Source of the DNA: a virus
Length of the DNA: 43,198 bases
Strand: one strand, 5' to 3'
Virus record (IMG/VR): IMGVR_UViG_3300022562_001465
Coordinates: 1 to 43,198 of that record
The number at the start of each line of letters is the position of its first letter. Position 1 is the first letter of the stretch. The notes under the pieces are model-generated. The model ran no database searches. It had not been told where the DNA came from and saw nothing but the letters and a program-made list of their open reading frames with translations. Shown here one piece after another: positions 1 through 8,569 of this stretch. The translations under genes were made by a program, and so were the position numbers.

Positions 1-525
1 GTTGGCAATATCCCCAATGGCGGCGCTATAGGCGATTTCCTTGATCAAGACCTGCCCTAAAGCGGTCATCAAGGTCATCACCAAATTAGGCACATAGGGT
101 TCATTGGGTAAAAAGTTGCCGTTGGCATCCCAGGGGATTCCAAGTTGACTGACGGCAATGCCGCGTTTACGGCAGAACTTTTCGCGCAGGTCTTTCCAGG
201 GCAGGGAATTGGTTTTGATGTCCATTGTCACCTGATTAGGCGCGATAAATTCACAACCATCCAAATCAATCGTCACAACGGCGGTATCACAGTTCTCGTC
301 GGCTACCCCCGTTGTATCAATGTTAAATTCCTGATCGGTCAGTACCGGGACGGCCATATTATCTGCCCATTCGCCTATATAGACAGGTAAATTAATCACC
401 CAGGCGTCCGGCGGGCAGGCTTGCTCCAATCGGGTAATCGGGAAACTGCAATCTTTTGCAAATAACCCGGCGTCTGTCAGATAGACGCTATCTAAGTCAA
501 TCAGTGTATTGGCTGCGAGGGTCAT
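1..525 (-). CDS. Probable major capsid protein, N-terminal 175 residues (runs off the window)
   Basis: The minus-strand frame is open from ATG at 525 to the window edge with no stop. It begins MTLAANTLIDLDSVY and continues through LGIPWDANGNFLPNEPYV. Its start overlaps the stop of the protease/scaffold gene as ATGA, so the two are probably translationally coupled. I recognise no family motif with certainty. The call rests on position: in tailed phages the gene after terminase, portal, minor head protein and protease/scaffold is usually the major capsid protein. It could instead be a head decoration protein. The C-terminal part is outside the window. Confidence 0.5.
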   Translation of the reverse strand, partial: MTLAANTLIDLDSVYLTDAGLFAKDCSFPITRLEQACPPDAWVINLPVYIGEWADNMAVPVLTDQEFNIDTTGVADENCDTAVVTIDLDGCEFIAPNQVTMDIKTNSLPWKDLREKFCRKRGIAVSQLGIPWDANGNFLPNEPYVPNLVMTLMTALGQVLIKEIAYSAAIGDIAN

Positions 526-1793
526 TTCACTGCTCCATGTTTTTGACGGCGTTCAACCGCACGATTAATAGAATCCATCACATTGCTGCCCACTGTTGAC
601 CCCGCCTTTTGGCGCTCGGTTACCGATTGGGGATTTTGCCGTGCTAACTTAGCTGATGGGGAGGGGACGGTTGGCACGCCCGCAGTGGTGATCGGCTCGG
701 TTTCCAAACGTTTAACCCGGCGCGTTAACACCTGATCATTACTGGTCAGGATAAGTACCAATTGCTCCATTTTGGCTAACTTGGCTTGGAGCGCCTGCAA
801 TTGGTTTTCATAGGCTTGGATGCGCTTTGCCATTTCAGCCAGGGCCGGGGCATCCTCTTTTAATTCCTCGGCGGTGTTTTCGGCTGTTTCAACCGCCTCA
901 TCTAAAGTTGAGGCCGGCTCCGATTCGGCAGGCGTTTCCTCAACAATTTCTGTTTCATCCGACTCGGTGGCATTAAGAATCGCCTGATCCAAATCGGTCA
1001 ACTCGGTATTCTCATCTAATTTCTTACGTGCTGCCATATCGTTACTCCGCTCATTACTCCGCGCTTTTAGATAGAATTTTATCAGATTATCAGCCTTTTG
1101 TGGGATTTGGGATAAAGGAATGTCAAATTGTTGCCGCCATTGATCCAAAATTTCAAAGGCTTGTTCGGCATAACCGCTGCTTGTTTTGGTACTAAACAGG
1201 CCATTATGGGTTAAGGCTCCCTCGCTTACAAAATCATTGTACCAAAAGTTGACCGGGCGCATAATCGGCAGTTCAGTGGTTGCCATTGGGGGACGCGATT
1301 CCTCATCAATATAGCCATAGTCATCCAATGCAGGATGCTCAACCCCGTCCGGGGTTATCCACACTAAATCGGTGTCAATCACAACTGACATCCCGATCTC
1401 CTCCGGGTTGGTTTCGGCCATTTGGTAAATGTATTCTAAGGGGTCTTGGAAAAAGGCCGGGGAATGACGCGCCGCCGGCAGCATCCGAATATCAGATAAA
1501 AGCCGATCCCCATCAATCCTAAAATTAAAGCTGTTGCCTACCTTTTTGCCCATCGCATTCTCTGACCAGCCGGGGTGACCAAAACGCGATTTAATACCGC
1601 CGGGTTCGGCATTACCCAGCACGGCCATCATTTGCAGGGTTTTATGATCGGTCATAATGCCGTGTCCAATCGCCTCAACATTAGCCAGCATGGTCACGAC
1701 CCGATAAAGATGATCCGTTTGCCGATCCACATTCTTGGGGGTAATCATGCCGTATAGGGGATTGCCCTGAAACTTTAGTTTAATGATGCTCAT
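522..1793 (-). CDS. Prohead maturation protease with C-terminal scaffold-like coiled coil
   Basis: This 423-residue protein has an N-terminal globular part of about 230 residues. There SRFGHPGW, DGDRLLSDIRMLP and NPEEIGMSVVID follow the pattern of phage capsid proteases, with a His-containing loop and a later Gly-Met-Ser-Val strand. The C-terminal half is very different: acidic and Glu/Ala-rich (about 270-330), then a heptad-like coiled coil with LQALQAKLAKMEQLV, then a basic tail. A protease fused to a scaffold that is cleaved on head maturation is a known phage arrangement. The gene sits between the minor head gene and the putative capsid gene and overlaps both by a few bases. The catalytic residues are inferred from pattern only. 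Confidence 0.6.
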   Translation of the reverse strand: MSIIKLKFQGNPLYGMITPKNVDRQTDHLYRVVTMLANVEAIGHGIMTDHKTLQMMAVLGNAEPGGIKSRFGHPGWSENAMGKKVGNSFNFRIDGDRLLSDIRMLPAARHSPAFFQDPLEYIYQMAETNPEEIGMSVVIDTDLVWITPDGVEHPALDDYGYIDEESRPPMATTELPIMRPVNFWYNDFVSEGALTHNGLFSTKTSSGYAEQAFEILDQWRQQFDIPLSQIPQKADNLIKFYLKARSNERSNDMAARKKLDENTELTDLDQAILNATESDETEIVEETPAESEPASTLDEAVETAENTAEELKEDAPALAEMAKRIQAYENQLQALQAKLAKMEQLVLILTSNDQVLTRRVKRLETEPITTAGVPTVPSPSAKLARQNPQSVTERQKAGSTVGSNVMDSINRAVERRQKHGAVK

Positions 1794-2445
1794 GTGCCGC
1801 CTTTATATCCCGATAATTCCCTAATACGCCGCCCCGCACCTCAATCGGCGACCATTCAATGGCGCGATCAATGCACGTCTCACAATGCTCAGTTGACCCA
1901 AGTGTCCAGTAGCAGTCAAAATTACCATCACCCTCTAGTTGCACAATAATCCAACGGCAGCCATCCCCGTTTTTACAAATGCTGCTGCCGTCCGCCGGAT
2001 AAGCCGGTAAGGATGGGATACCCCACGCTCTCACATAACTGCGCTCATAGGCCGCCCGTGTTGCTCGAAAGTAATTGGCCGCCCGTGCGCGTATTTGTGC
2101 CTCACTTAAATTATCGATCACCGCTACGAATCCGTCAATAAAACTATATTCATCCCGGAGTTGGCGGCCAATCCATCCCCAATCATTAAAATCCATCTGA
2201 CTGCGCCCGCCCTTGCCAAGTATCCCCTGCTGTGTCCACGCTAATTTAACCTCTTGTTTGAATAAATCCCCAAACTCAACTGCGCTAATCTGACCGCCAA
2301 TAAGTTGGCTAACAAGATCATCACCAAAAATAGTTTCTCCATCAATAATTTTTTGCACATATTCTAAAATATCATCAGGACTTAATAGCTGTTGGGTATC
2401 TATATTTCGATATTGATTCAGTGATCTTATCCATTCATAAGGCAT
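1780..2445 (-). CDS. Minor head / head morphogenesis protein (SPP1 gp7 or Mu gpF-like)
   Basis: The protein has about 221 residues from the chosen start MPYEWIRSLNQ. A start eight codons upstream (2469) is possible but lies inside the portal gene. The middle is helical with an Arg/Ala-rich stretch (AQIRARAANYFRATRAAYERSY). The C-terminal third has paired cysteines: CKNGDGCRW, then HCETCIDRAIEWSP. Phage head-morphogenesis proteins often end in a Cys-containing module of this kind. It lies directly after the portal gene, where minor head proteins usually are, and overlaps the protease gene by 14 bases. Placement supports the call more than sequence does. Confidence 0.55.
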   Translation of the reverse strand: MPYEWIRSLNQYRNIDTQQLLSPDDILEYVQKIIDGETIFGDDLVSQLIGGQISAVEFGDLFKQEVKLAWTQQGILGKGGRSQMDFNDWGWIGRQLRDEYSFIDGFVAVIDNLSEAQIRARAANYFRATRAAYERSYVRAWGIPSLPAYPADGSSICKNGDGCRWIIVQLEGDGNFDCYWTLGSTEHCETCIDRAIEWSPIEVRGGVLGNYRDIKAAHEHH

Positions 2446-2446
2446 T

Positions 2447-4069
2447 CTATTCCGCTGCCTCCTCTGCAATCAATAATTCATAAAGATTTTGATCAATGGT
2501 CTGAGCATGGTCAAGCGCCTGATCCACATCCTCATCCGTAATCTCAACCCCATCCTCATTATATAAAATCGCCATGACTAAACGTGCCAGCTGATCATCC
2601 TTTAGATTATCCTCATCCCCCTCACTTGGATGATCGGATTGATCATCCTGAGGGGCAGTAGATTCGGTTAAGGTATCCTGCTCAATCACGGGGATACTTA
2701 AAATCGTGCTGTCAATAATGGCGCGAATTTCCTCGCGGCTTAAGGTATCCGGGGGGAGCGACTGAACTGCATTAGCAAAGGTTTCTAAAACCTCAATATT
2801 GCGCTTTTGCATTAAATCATTAGGCCGATTCACGCTAATGGTGACACGCGGGTAAATTGCGCCTAACGTGGCGGCAATCTGATGCAAGATCGCGCCAATG
2901 CCGGTATCCGCCGCGTTCTCGGCTACTGTATCGGCCTGCGCTCCAAATCCAATCCCCCCCCGTGTCACAATGGATGATAACGGCTCGCTAAAGCATAGCG
3001 CGATCACGTCCTCAATATATTGGCGGCGTTCCTCAAATGATACCCCGTCGTCCTGTCTAAAGTTGACCGCCACATAATTCCCATCAGGGTTATCAGTGGT
3101 TAAAATGGTGGTTCCCTTATCGATGAGATAACCGCGTGATCGATTTTCCTCACGGTTAGTTTCAATTAAATCTTTAAGTTGCGCCGCCGATTCTTGAATC
3201 CCCGTAAACAATATGACCCCATCAGTCATGGCGTTTAGTTTCTTTTCAATCCGGGCATCAATCACCAAAATATCCTCGGCCAATACCCCAAGCGCCATCC
3301 ACATGGCCGACGTACCAATGCCGTAATAACTTGTCTCGCCGGGGGTCATGGGCAATATTTGGGTTTTATGGAGTAATATCCATGATGCCTGTCCATCAAC
3401 TAAGGTATGATACCAATATGGAAATTCCTGCACGCCGGTGGGTTCTAAATAGTAAATATTAGGCATGTAGGGCACGGGGGTTCCGTATTTAACCCAATCC
3501 ACATCCAGATAATATTTATGGGATGTGTTCTCAATCGGGATCAGATTCAACCCCATCGATTCCCACATATCCGTATCATAATGAATGGGGACAGTCGCAA
3601 TCGGCACGCCCCGATTATAAACGCGCAGACCGCGTACCATCAGCTTAACGGCCTGAGTAATGCCCAATGGCGAATCGTTAAACATGGCAATCGCGTCCCG
3701 CGCTTTGCCAACGGGGGATTTACGGCCTGATAATTCAAAGGTAGCCGTTGCTGACTGATCCTGCTGTCGCCTGATCACGCCGGATACTTGCGAGTTTACA
3801 ATCGGAGCAATGCCCACGTTAGCCACCCGGCCATCCACCATCGATTCACAGGCCAAATCATCAAGACCGCTGCCCTTTTCCGGCCACCGCACCACCATCG
3901 TTTCCCGATCCCGATCCAAAGCTACCCCGGCGCTAAAAAAGTTGGCGGTAGGGGCGGCTAAATAATCCACTGATGAGGTCGTCACACGATTCGTTCTTTG
4001 GTACGTGCGAGGGATGATGATCCCTGTTTCCTGATCGGTTATAAAGCCGTTCTCATTGATAATTGGCAC
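2447..4069 (-). CDS. Portal protein
   Basis: At 540 residues the protein has typical portal length. It contains a long central helical region (ILVIDARIEKKLNAMTDG onward) followed by DDGVSFEERRQYIEDVIALC and a Gly-rich GGIGFGAQADT stretch, as in portals that form the dodecameric DNA channel at the head vertex. The last 100 residues are strongly acidic (DDQSDHPSEGDEDNLKDD). It lies immediately downstream of the large terminase gene with a 40-base gap and overlaps the start of the head morphogenesis gene. In tailed phages the portal is the terminase docking site, so gene order strongly supports the call. Confidence 0.75.
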   Translation of the reverse strand: MPIINENGFITDQETGIIIPRTYQRTNRVTTSSVDYLAAPTANFFSAGVALDRDRETMVVRWPEKGSGLDDLACESMVDGRVANVGIAPIVNSQVSGVIRRQQDQSATATFELSGRKSPVGKARDAIAMFNDSPLGITQAVKLMVRGLRVYNRGVPIATVPIHYDTDMWESMGLNLIPIENTSHKYYLDVDWVKYGTPVPYMPNIYYLEPTGVQEFPYWYHTLVDGQASWILLHKTQILPMTPGETSYYGIGTSAMWMALGVLAEDILVIDARIEKKLNAMTDGVILFTGIQESAAQLKDLIETNREENRSRGYLIDKGTTILTTDNPDGNYVAVNFRQDDGVSFEERRQYIEDVIALCFSEPLSSIVTRGGIGFGAQADTVAENAADTGIGAILHQIAATLGAIYPRVTISVNRPNDLMQKRNIEVLETFANAVQSLPPDTLSREEIRAIIDSTILSIPVIEQDTLTESTAPQDDQSDHPSEGDEDNLKDDQLARLVMAILYNEDGVEITDEDVDQALDHAQTIDQNLYELLIAEEAAE

Positions 4070-4109
4070 GGATTATCCTTTGAATATCTATTGTTTAGTG
4101 TAGCATAAA

Positions 4110-6563
4110 CTAAGCCATACTAGATCGCTTGGGCTTATATAGTCCGTAACGCAGGGCGTCGAAACAGTTTTTAACTAAAACCCCATTTGCATAATATTCA
4201 TGCTGATCCTGAATGTGAACCGTGTAAACCCTTTCGCTTTCCCCATCTTGCAATTGCAGCACATGTTTTGGAGCAGTATTGGGTTTTATCATATCGGCTA
4301 GAGGTAAATGATTGATGGCATATTGGACATTCTTTTTGAATATCATCCAATCCATTATCACGTCGCCATTTAGATTTGCATTTATTACTGCAAAATCGTG
4401 CTTTTTCAGGTGTTTTGGAAGTAAAACTCGCATGGCATTGTTCGCAAATACATTCAATTGCTTTTCGATTTCCAATGCTAGTTTTGGCATGATCACTATG
4501 CCATTGATGGCCTGCTTTGGAGCGATGCCAGGCGATAGCAAGCGGGCGAATTTTATCCATATTTTGCTGTCGTGCCTCCAGGTGTTTCGGGTCTTTCCCA
4601 TGTAAGCGAGAATGTCCTGATCGTGACATGATTTGAAGATTGGTAATATCATTATTGAGAGAATTTCCATCAATATGATGGATACAATATCCTTTAGGGA
4701 TTTCTCCATGTACTGATTTCCAGATTTCTTGATGTAAAGCGCCAACTCCTCTTTTGCGATGATTTCCGCCCGGCCAATAATAGACCCGATGAGATCGTTT
4801 TGCAGATTCTGGATAACGTCTGAATTTAATCCCATTAAAAATGATAGTTTCTGATTTAGACATTGTGATATTTCCCTATCTATTGTAGTAGATATTATAT
4901 CACCATATCGCAAAGTATCAAGATACCGCCATTTATTACTGATCCACAACGGATGATTTGGAGTAGCATTAAGACTGGAATGATCAGAGAAAAGAGCTTT
5001 AACGGTTGGCCTATTTCTTAATCGGCTCCATATATCTTTAACAGGCTTATACCCTGTTCTGGTCAGCACAAAATCCCCTATGCGTAATCGTTCAATGGGA
5101 ATATTTCCAAAATAGGTGGTAATCAATGTGCCTGCAACAAAACAATCATCCCCCCCATCCCCACCCTCATCAATATCTACCTTTAAGGGAGCCTCTAAAT
5201 TATTGGGATCACGTTGGATATAAGGCAAACTTTCAATTAACTGACGGCAGTTTTTGGTAATCCATAAGCGCTGCGGTATATCCCGATCCGGGTTGCCAAG
5301 CAACTGCATAATATATTGTGCTGACAAAATACGGCTACCGGGGCTAGTGTCGGCTCGATACAGGGTAATATTGGCATTTTGTTGATATTGCCGTGCAATC
5401 GATAATTTATTCTGTCCCGTCTCGTTAAAGGCATCATTCCCAACCACAAAGGGGTGCACCCGCTTTTCCTCAATTTTATATAGCTCCAGGATAGCCCGAT
5501 AATCCGCTGCGATCTCGATTGGGTAATGCCGGCGGTGCGCTAATTCATGAAATGTATATTTATTGCCGTCCTGATCCTGAGCATGGAGCAGAATCACGTT
5601 AGGGTGATGGAATCCGTAATCCATCGACGCCCAGATTGTCCAGCCCGGATCAATGGTTGTAAAAGGATCAATGACATGCCGCGTATAGTTCCAATTCTCA
5701 AAATAAGCGCCGGCAACTATATCCCAATCGCCATGTAGATAGGCGCGTTTTTCTGCGCCTACCAAATCCTCTAACTGTTTAATATAGCCATGATAAACAA
5801 AAACATTATCCTGCACCGTCGCAAAAATAAATTTACGACCTAACGCTAAAGCCTCGCCCAAGCGCTCCGGATCGATAAAGCGCTTTTTATACCACGCATG
5901 ACCTACTCCCATCGGGTTGGTTGAATTGTAAATCCGGGGCCGCCACCCCTTACTTGACCGCGCCGCCAGGCGAATATGCTTATAGGCGTGGAGGGATAGC
6001 GTCGTGGTTTCCTCAACGATAATCACGTCGTATTCAATCCCTAAATAGCTCATGGCCTCATTCTCGGTCTTAAAGTGGCCGATAATGATACGGGAGCCGT
6101 TGGGGAACTTGATCTGATCACGGGTATAAATATGCGGTACACGGGATAAGGTTTTTAGTACCATATCCTGCATTTGCTCCGCCGCTCTTTTGCCGATCTT
6201 GCGTAAATACAAAACTTTAAGGCCGGGAAAGCGCTGGCAATCATCAATGGCCGCCTGTACAAATAAGGCTATCGATTTTCCGCCGCCTCTAGCCCCGCCA
6301 AACCCAATCTCATCCGGCTGATTATCAAAATCCGCCTGTCGCGCCCAATATAAGAATTCCAATTGTTTAGGTTGGACAATGATCCCGGCATCCGTAAAGC
6401 GTTGGATATGGCTATCCTGTACCCCTACCGCTCGCCAAGTGGCCTGATATTCTGACCATCCCCCCGGATAAACCTGCGCTACCGGTAGATCGTCAGTAGG
6501 GGTATCACTGAGTAAATCAATAAAGGTTTGAACCCCATCATTCCATGAGCTTTGCAATGTCAT
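4110..6563 (-). CDS. terL: Terminase large subunit, interrupted by an intein
   Basis: This is the ATPase-nuclease that cuts and pumps phage DNA into the prohead. Walker A is GGARGGGKS (residues 89-97) and Walker B is YDVIIVEE (about 178-185). The nuclease acidic residues are D315 in ASMDYGF, D377 in VVGNDAF, and the GGDGGDD/FDALRY motif near the C terminus. A 326-residue intein (residues 474-799) splits that last motif between GGDGGDD and CFDALRYGL, so the enzyme should be inactive as a nuclease until splicing. Without the intein the protein has about 491 residues, normal for TerL. The gene overlaps the upstream small-terminase gene by 26 bases. Confidence 0.93.
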   Translation of the reverse strand: MTLQSSWNDGVQTFIDLLSDTPTDDLPVAQVYPGGWSEYQATWRAVGVQDSHIQRFTDAGIIVQPKQLEFLYWARQADFDNQPDEIGFGGARGGGKSIALFVQAAIDDCQRFPGLKVLYLRKIGKRAAEQMQDMVLKTLSRVPHIYTRDQIKFPNGSRIIIGHFKTENEAMSYLGIEYDVIIVEETTTLSLHAYKHIRLAARSSKGWRPRIYNSTNPMGVGHAWYKKRFIDPERLGEALALGRKFIFATVQDNVFVYHGYIKQLEDLVGAEKRAYLHGDWDIVAGAYFENWNYTRHVIDPFTTIDPGWTIWASMDYGFHHPNVILLHAQDQDGNKYTFHELAHRRHYPIEIAADYRAILELYKIEEKRVHPFVVGNDAFNETGQNKLSIARQYQQNANITLYRADTSPGSRILSAQYIMQLLGNPDRDIPQRLWITKNCRQLIESLPYIQRDPNNLEAPLKVDIDEGGDGGDDCFVAGTLITTYFGNIPIERLRIGDFVLTRTGYKPVKDIWSRLRNRPTVKALFSDHSSLNATPNHPLWISNKWRYLDTLRYGDIISTTIDREISQCLNQKLSFLMGLNSDVIQNLQNDLIGSIIGRAEIIAKEELALYIKKSGNQYMEKSLKDIVSIILMEILSIMILPIFKSCHDQDILAYMGKTRNTWRHDSKIWIKFARLLSPGIAPKQAINGIVIMPKLALEIEKQLNVFANNAMRVLLPKHLKKHDFAVINANLNGDVIMDWMIFKKNVQYAINHLPLADMIKPNTAPKHVLQLQDGESERVYTVHIQDQHEYYANGVLVKNCFDALRYGLYKPKRSSMA
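4167..5144 (-). other. Intein within the terminase large subunit
   Basis: The insert starts at Cys474 (CFVAGTLITTYFGNIP, block A) and has TPNH at 534-537 (block B). It ends in a block F/G region, VYTVHIQDQHEYYANGVLVKN, followed by Cys of the C-extein. First Cys, final Asn and +1 Cys are all present, so splicing looks competent. The Hint blocks sit at the two ends. The middle, about residues 565-780, has no recognisable endonuclease in the terminase frame, because that DNA encodes an HNH protein in another frame. Insertion into the most conserved nuclease motif is typical of inteins, which favour sites that are hard to delete cleanly. Confidence 0.92.
4198..4863 (-). CDS. HNH homing endonuclease nested out of frame inside the intein
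   Basis: This 221-residue protein is encoded on the same strand as the terminase but in a different frame. The HNH core is YCIHHIDGNSLNNDITNLQI (about 59-78) plus SRSGHSRLH, giving His62/63, Asn and His84/88 positions. The N-terminal YYWPGGNHRKRG and WKSVHGEIPKGY stretches resemble those of phage HNH endonucleases. Two C-terminal zinc ribbons follow: CICEQC...CSNKC and CPICHQ...CSKTC. An AGGGA ribosome site lies about nine bases before the ATG, so it is probably translated on its own. Its last codons overlap intein block F. It probably drives spread of the intein locus. Confidence 0.88.
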   Translation of the reverse strand: MSKSETIIFNGIKFRRYPESAKRSHRVYYWPGGNHRKRGVGALHQEIWKSVHGEIPKGYCIHHIDGNSLNNDITNLQIMSRSGHSRLHGKDPKHLEARQQNMDKIRPLAIAWHRSKAGHQWHSDHAKTSIGNRKAIECICEQCHASFTSKTPEKARFCSNKCKSKWRRDNGLDDIQKECPICHQSFTSSRYDKTQYCSKTCAAIARWGKRKGLHGSHSGSA

Positions 6564-7161
6564 TTTGGATCGCCGCTAATGCGTCCTTATCGTGTACATT
6601 CCGTTTGACGCTATCGGCCAGCGTTTGAATAAAAATCATAAATTTATCGGCCCGTACCATTTGATGTAAATCAATCAGCCGTTTCCGCTCACTCTCCACC
6701 AAGCGCCGCCGCTGCTCAATTAAAATACTGATCTCGCGCCAATTAGCATAATCCATGTGGCCGCGTGTAATCAGTTTGCCGATCTCAGCTAAGGCTACCC
6801 CCATTGTGACCGTATCCCCGATCTCCCGTGCCTGATTTAAGGCTTTATAGGTATCCCTGAGCGCTTTCCATATCTCGCCGCTTTCCCCTGTGTCCACGCG
6901 CCGGATTAAATCCCCTAAACGCGCATCAAGGAGCGATATTTCCGAGGACAGCGCTAATAAATCCTGATCGCCTAATGCGTTTGCAAAATCCTCTAATAAA
7001 CGCTTGGGTAAATATTTGGAATAGCGCCCGGTTTTAAAATGGGGACTTGCCATCCCCTTTGGGGTAGAACCGCCATGATGAAAACACTTAGTTGAGCCTT
7101 TCATCGCATTTTGTTGACATTGTTGGCCGGTTCGCTTGGATTTAGCTGTACATTGTGACAT
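6538..7161 (-). CDS. terS: Probable terminase small subunit with N-terminal Cys/His module
   Basis: I chose the ATG at 7161 because an AAGGGGG ribosome site precedes it by nine bases and it lies just after the stop of the methyltransferase gene. A start 14 codons upstream would lie inside that gene. The protein starts MSQCTAKSKRTGQQCQQNA and has CFHHGGSTPKG, a Cys/His motif seen in many phage proteins next to terminases. The rest is helical (EIGKLITRGHMDYANWREI, RRRLVESERKRLIDLHQMV). The small subunit recognises pac/cos DNA and activates TerL. The overlap with terL is the main evidence for the role, since sequence conservation in this family is poor. Confidence 0.6.
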   Translation of the reverse strand: MSQCTAKSKRTGQQCQQNAMKGSTKCFHHGGSTPKGMASPHFKTGRYSKYLPKRLLEDFANALGDQDLLALSSEISLLDARLGDLIRRVDTGESGEIWKALRDTYKALNQAREIGDTVTMGVALAEIGKLITRGHMDYANWREISILIEQRRRLVESERKRLIDLHQMVRADKFMIFIQTLADSVKRNVHDKDALAAIQNDIAKLME

Positions 7162-7165
7162 GAGG

Positions 7166-8485
7166 TTATTCCCCCTTATGGGGTTGAATCTTGCGCGGTT
7201 CAAGCCCCAAGCCCACTAATCGTTCCAACGTCACCGCTACATAAGGAGGGTGGATTTCCATACCATAACCGATCCGCCCCTCCTGTTCGCAGGCGACAAG
7301 AGTTGTGCCGCTGCCGACAAACAAATCGGTGACAATTGCTCCTGATTTACAGCTAACCTTAATGGCTCGTTTTACTAAGTTAATCGGCTTTTGTGTCGGA
7401 TGTGGTTCGTTTTCATGAGCATTACCACGTATTGTTGAGTAATACCACACATCACTAGGATGCTTCCCGTTTCTCTCTAATATATATTGACGCGAATTAT
7501 ATTGATCGAGATCAATAGAGGTTTGAGCATATTCTTCTAATTCAGAACTAGCATCAAAATAGTATTGATCACCGTTTGTATAAAACAAAATATCTTGATG
7601 ACTCGGAGTATAGAATTTGAATTGAGCGCCTCTGCTCACATGATGCCATATGATCCAATTCAAAATTCTAAAATGTTTATCCAATATCAATTTGAGTTCG
7701 GCCACAAATCGCCAGTTTAGACATATATATAGACATGAATTTTGAGCAAGTACATTTTTAAATATATCCGCCATTTGTTCTAAAAAGGTAATAAATTCTT
7801 TTGTATCAAACTTATCCCATTTATTATTTGTGACATTGTAGGGGGGATCAGTAAAAATTAGCATCGCCTTCTCTTTACCCATCAGCCGCCCCACATCCTC
7901 AGCATCGGTACTATCGCCACACATCACCCGATGGTACTGCCCCGGTAGTGCTTGACTTTCGATTTCGTAAATATCGCCGGGCTGTACCTGCCATAACCGC
8001 TGTAATTCATCGGCCTGATCAATGGGGGGATTATCCGATTCCTTAGCGCCTCTTTTATCAGGCTCCAACAACGCCTTTAACTCATCCTCATGCCAAAACT
8101 CACTCATCATTTGGGGGTTATCCGCCGCTAACGCCTTTAGAACATCCGTATCATACTCATGAAAATCCGAGGCGCGATTATCCCCAATAATGAGCGCCTG
8201 AGCGCGAGGATCGCTGCTATCGGGTAAATCCTTGCGCTTAACGGCCACTAATTGATTGCCATCGGTTTCAATCACAATCACGTCCCGATCCACATCCTGC
8301 GCTCCCACCTTTTCAAAGACATGGTTGCCGCCTAAAATCTCATCATTATCAGCAATCACGATAGATCGGCCAATACCGCCTTGATCCAACGATTGCTCCA
8401 ATAAATAATCCCCCCTTTCCGATCCCTTATTGGGATTATTTTGCAGGGGTTTTAATTCGCTCAGTTTTTTTGTGTAGGTTTTCAT
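7166..8485 (-). CDS. ParB-like domain fused to a DNA methyltransferase (N4-C or N6-A)
   Basis: The chosen start MKTYTKKLSELKPL gives 439 residues. The longer frame starting at 8548 crosses a terminator and promoter. Residues 1-160 are ParB/sulfiredoxin-like (LLEQSLDQGGIGRSIVI, ILGGNHVFEKVGAQDVD). The C-terminal half is a DNA methyltransferase with TDPPYN as the catalytic DPPY motif, HPTQKP, and LFVGSGTTLVACEQEG as the SAM-binding motif, with DPPY before the SAM motif. It probably methylates phage DNA against host restriction, and the ParB-like domain is likely a nucleotide- or DNA-binding accessory. Its promoter ends almost at the ATG, so the message may be leaderless. Confidence 0.85.
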   Translation of the reverse strand: MKTYTKKLSELKPLQNNPNKGSERGDYLLEQSLDQGGIGRSIVIADNDEILGGNHVFEKVGAQDVDRDVIVIETDGNQLVAVKRKDLPDSSDPRAQALIIGDNRASDFHEYDTDVLKALAADNPQMMSEFWHEDELKALLEPDKRGAKESDNPPIDQADELQRLWQVQPGDIYEIESQALPGQYHRVMCGDSTDAEDVGRLMGKEKAMLIFTDPPYNVTNNKWDKFDTKEFITFLEQMADIFKNVLAQNSCLYICLNWRFVAELKLILDKHFRILNWIIWHHVSRGAQFKFYTPSHQDILFYTNGDQYYFDASSELEEYAQTSIDLDQYNSRQYILERNGKHPSDVWYYSTIRGNAHENEPHPTQKPINLVKRAIKVSCKSGAIVTDLFVGSGTTLVACEQEGRIGYGMEIHPPYVAVTLERLVGLGLEPRKIQPHKGE

Positions 8486-8491
8486 AAAGTT

Positions 8492-8521
8492 AGTATAACA
8501 AAAAAGAGGCTGCTTACTCAA
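8492..8521 (-). promoter_or_regulatory. Sigma70-like promoter of the ParB-methyltransferase gene
   Basis: On the minus strand TTGAGT (8516-8521) and TATACT (8492-8497) are separated by 18 bases. The expected start of transcription falls at or next to the ATG at 8485, which has no obvious ribosome site. The -35 box lies in the loop of the terminator just upstream. Confidence 0.55.
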
Positions 8522-8528
8522 CAGCCTC
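8501..8528 (-). terminator. Intrinsic terminator upstream of the ParB-methyltransferase gene
   Basis: On the minus strand the arms GAGGCTG (8522-8528) and CAGCCTC (8506-8512) form a 7-bp stem. The run of five to six T residues that follows (8501-8505 and one more) completes a classical terminator. It should end transcripts of the small genes at 8.57-10.1 kb. Confidence 0.75.
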
Positions 8529-8569
8529 CCACCTATATGATACAACAAACGTCGTTAGTCTTGCAGGGA

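Noticed and set aside
4312-4605. A 97-residue plus-strand frame inside the intein
   Set aside because: It is the reverse strand of the HNH gene, has no ribosome site, and other frames there explain the open reading.
8486-8548. Longer start of the ParB-methyltransferase (21 extra codons)
   Set aside because: The extension crosses a terminator and the -35/-10 boxes and reads as low-quality protein, so the ATG at 8485 is preferred.
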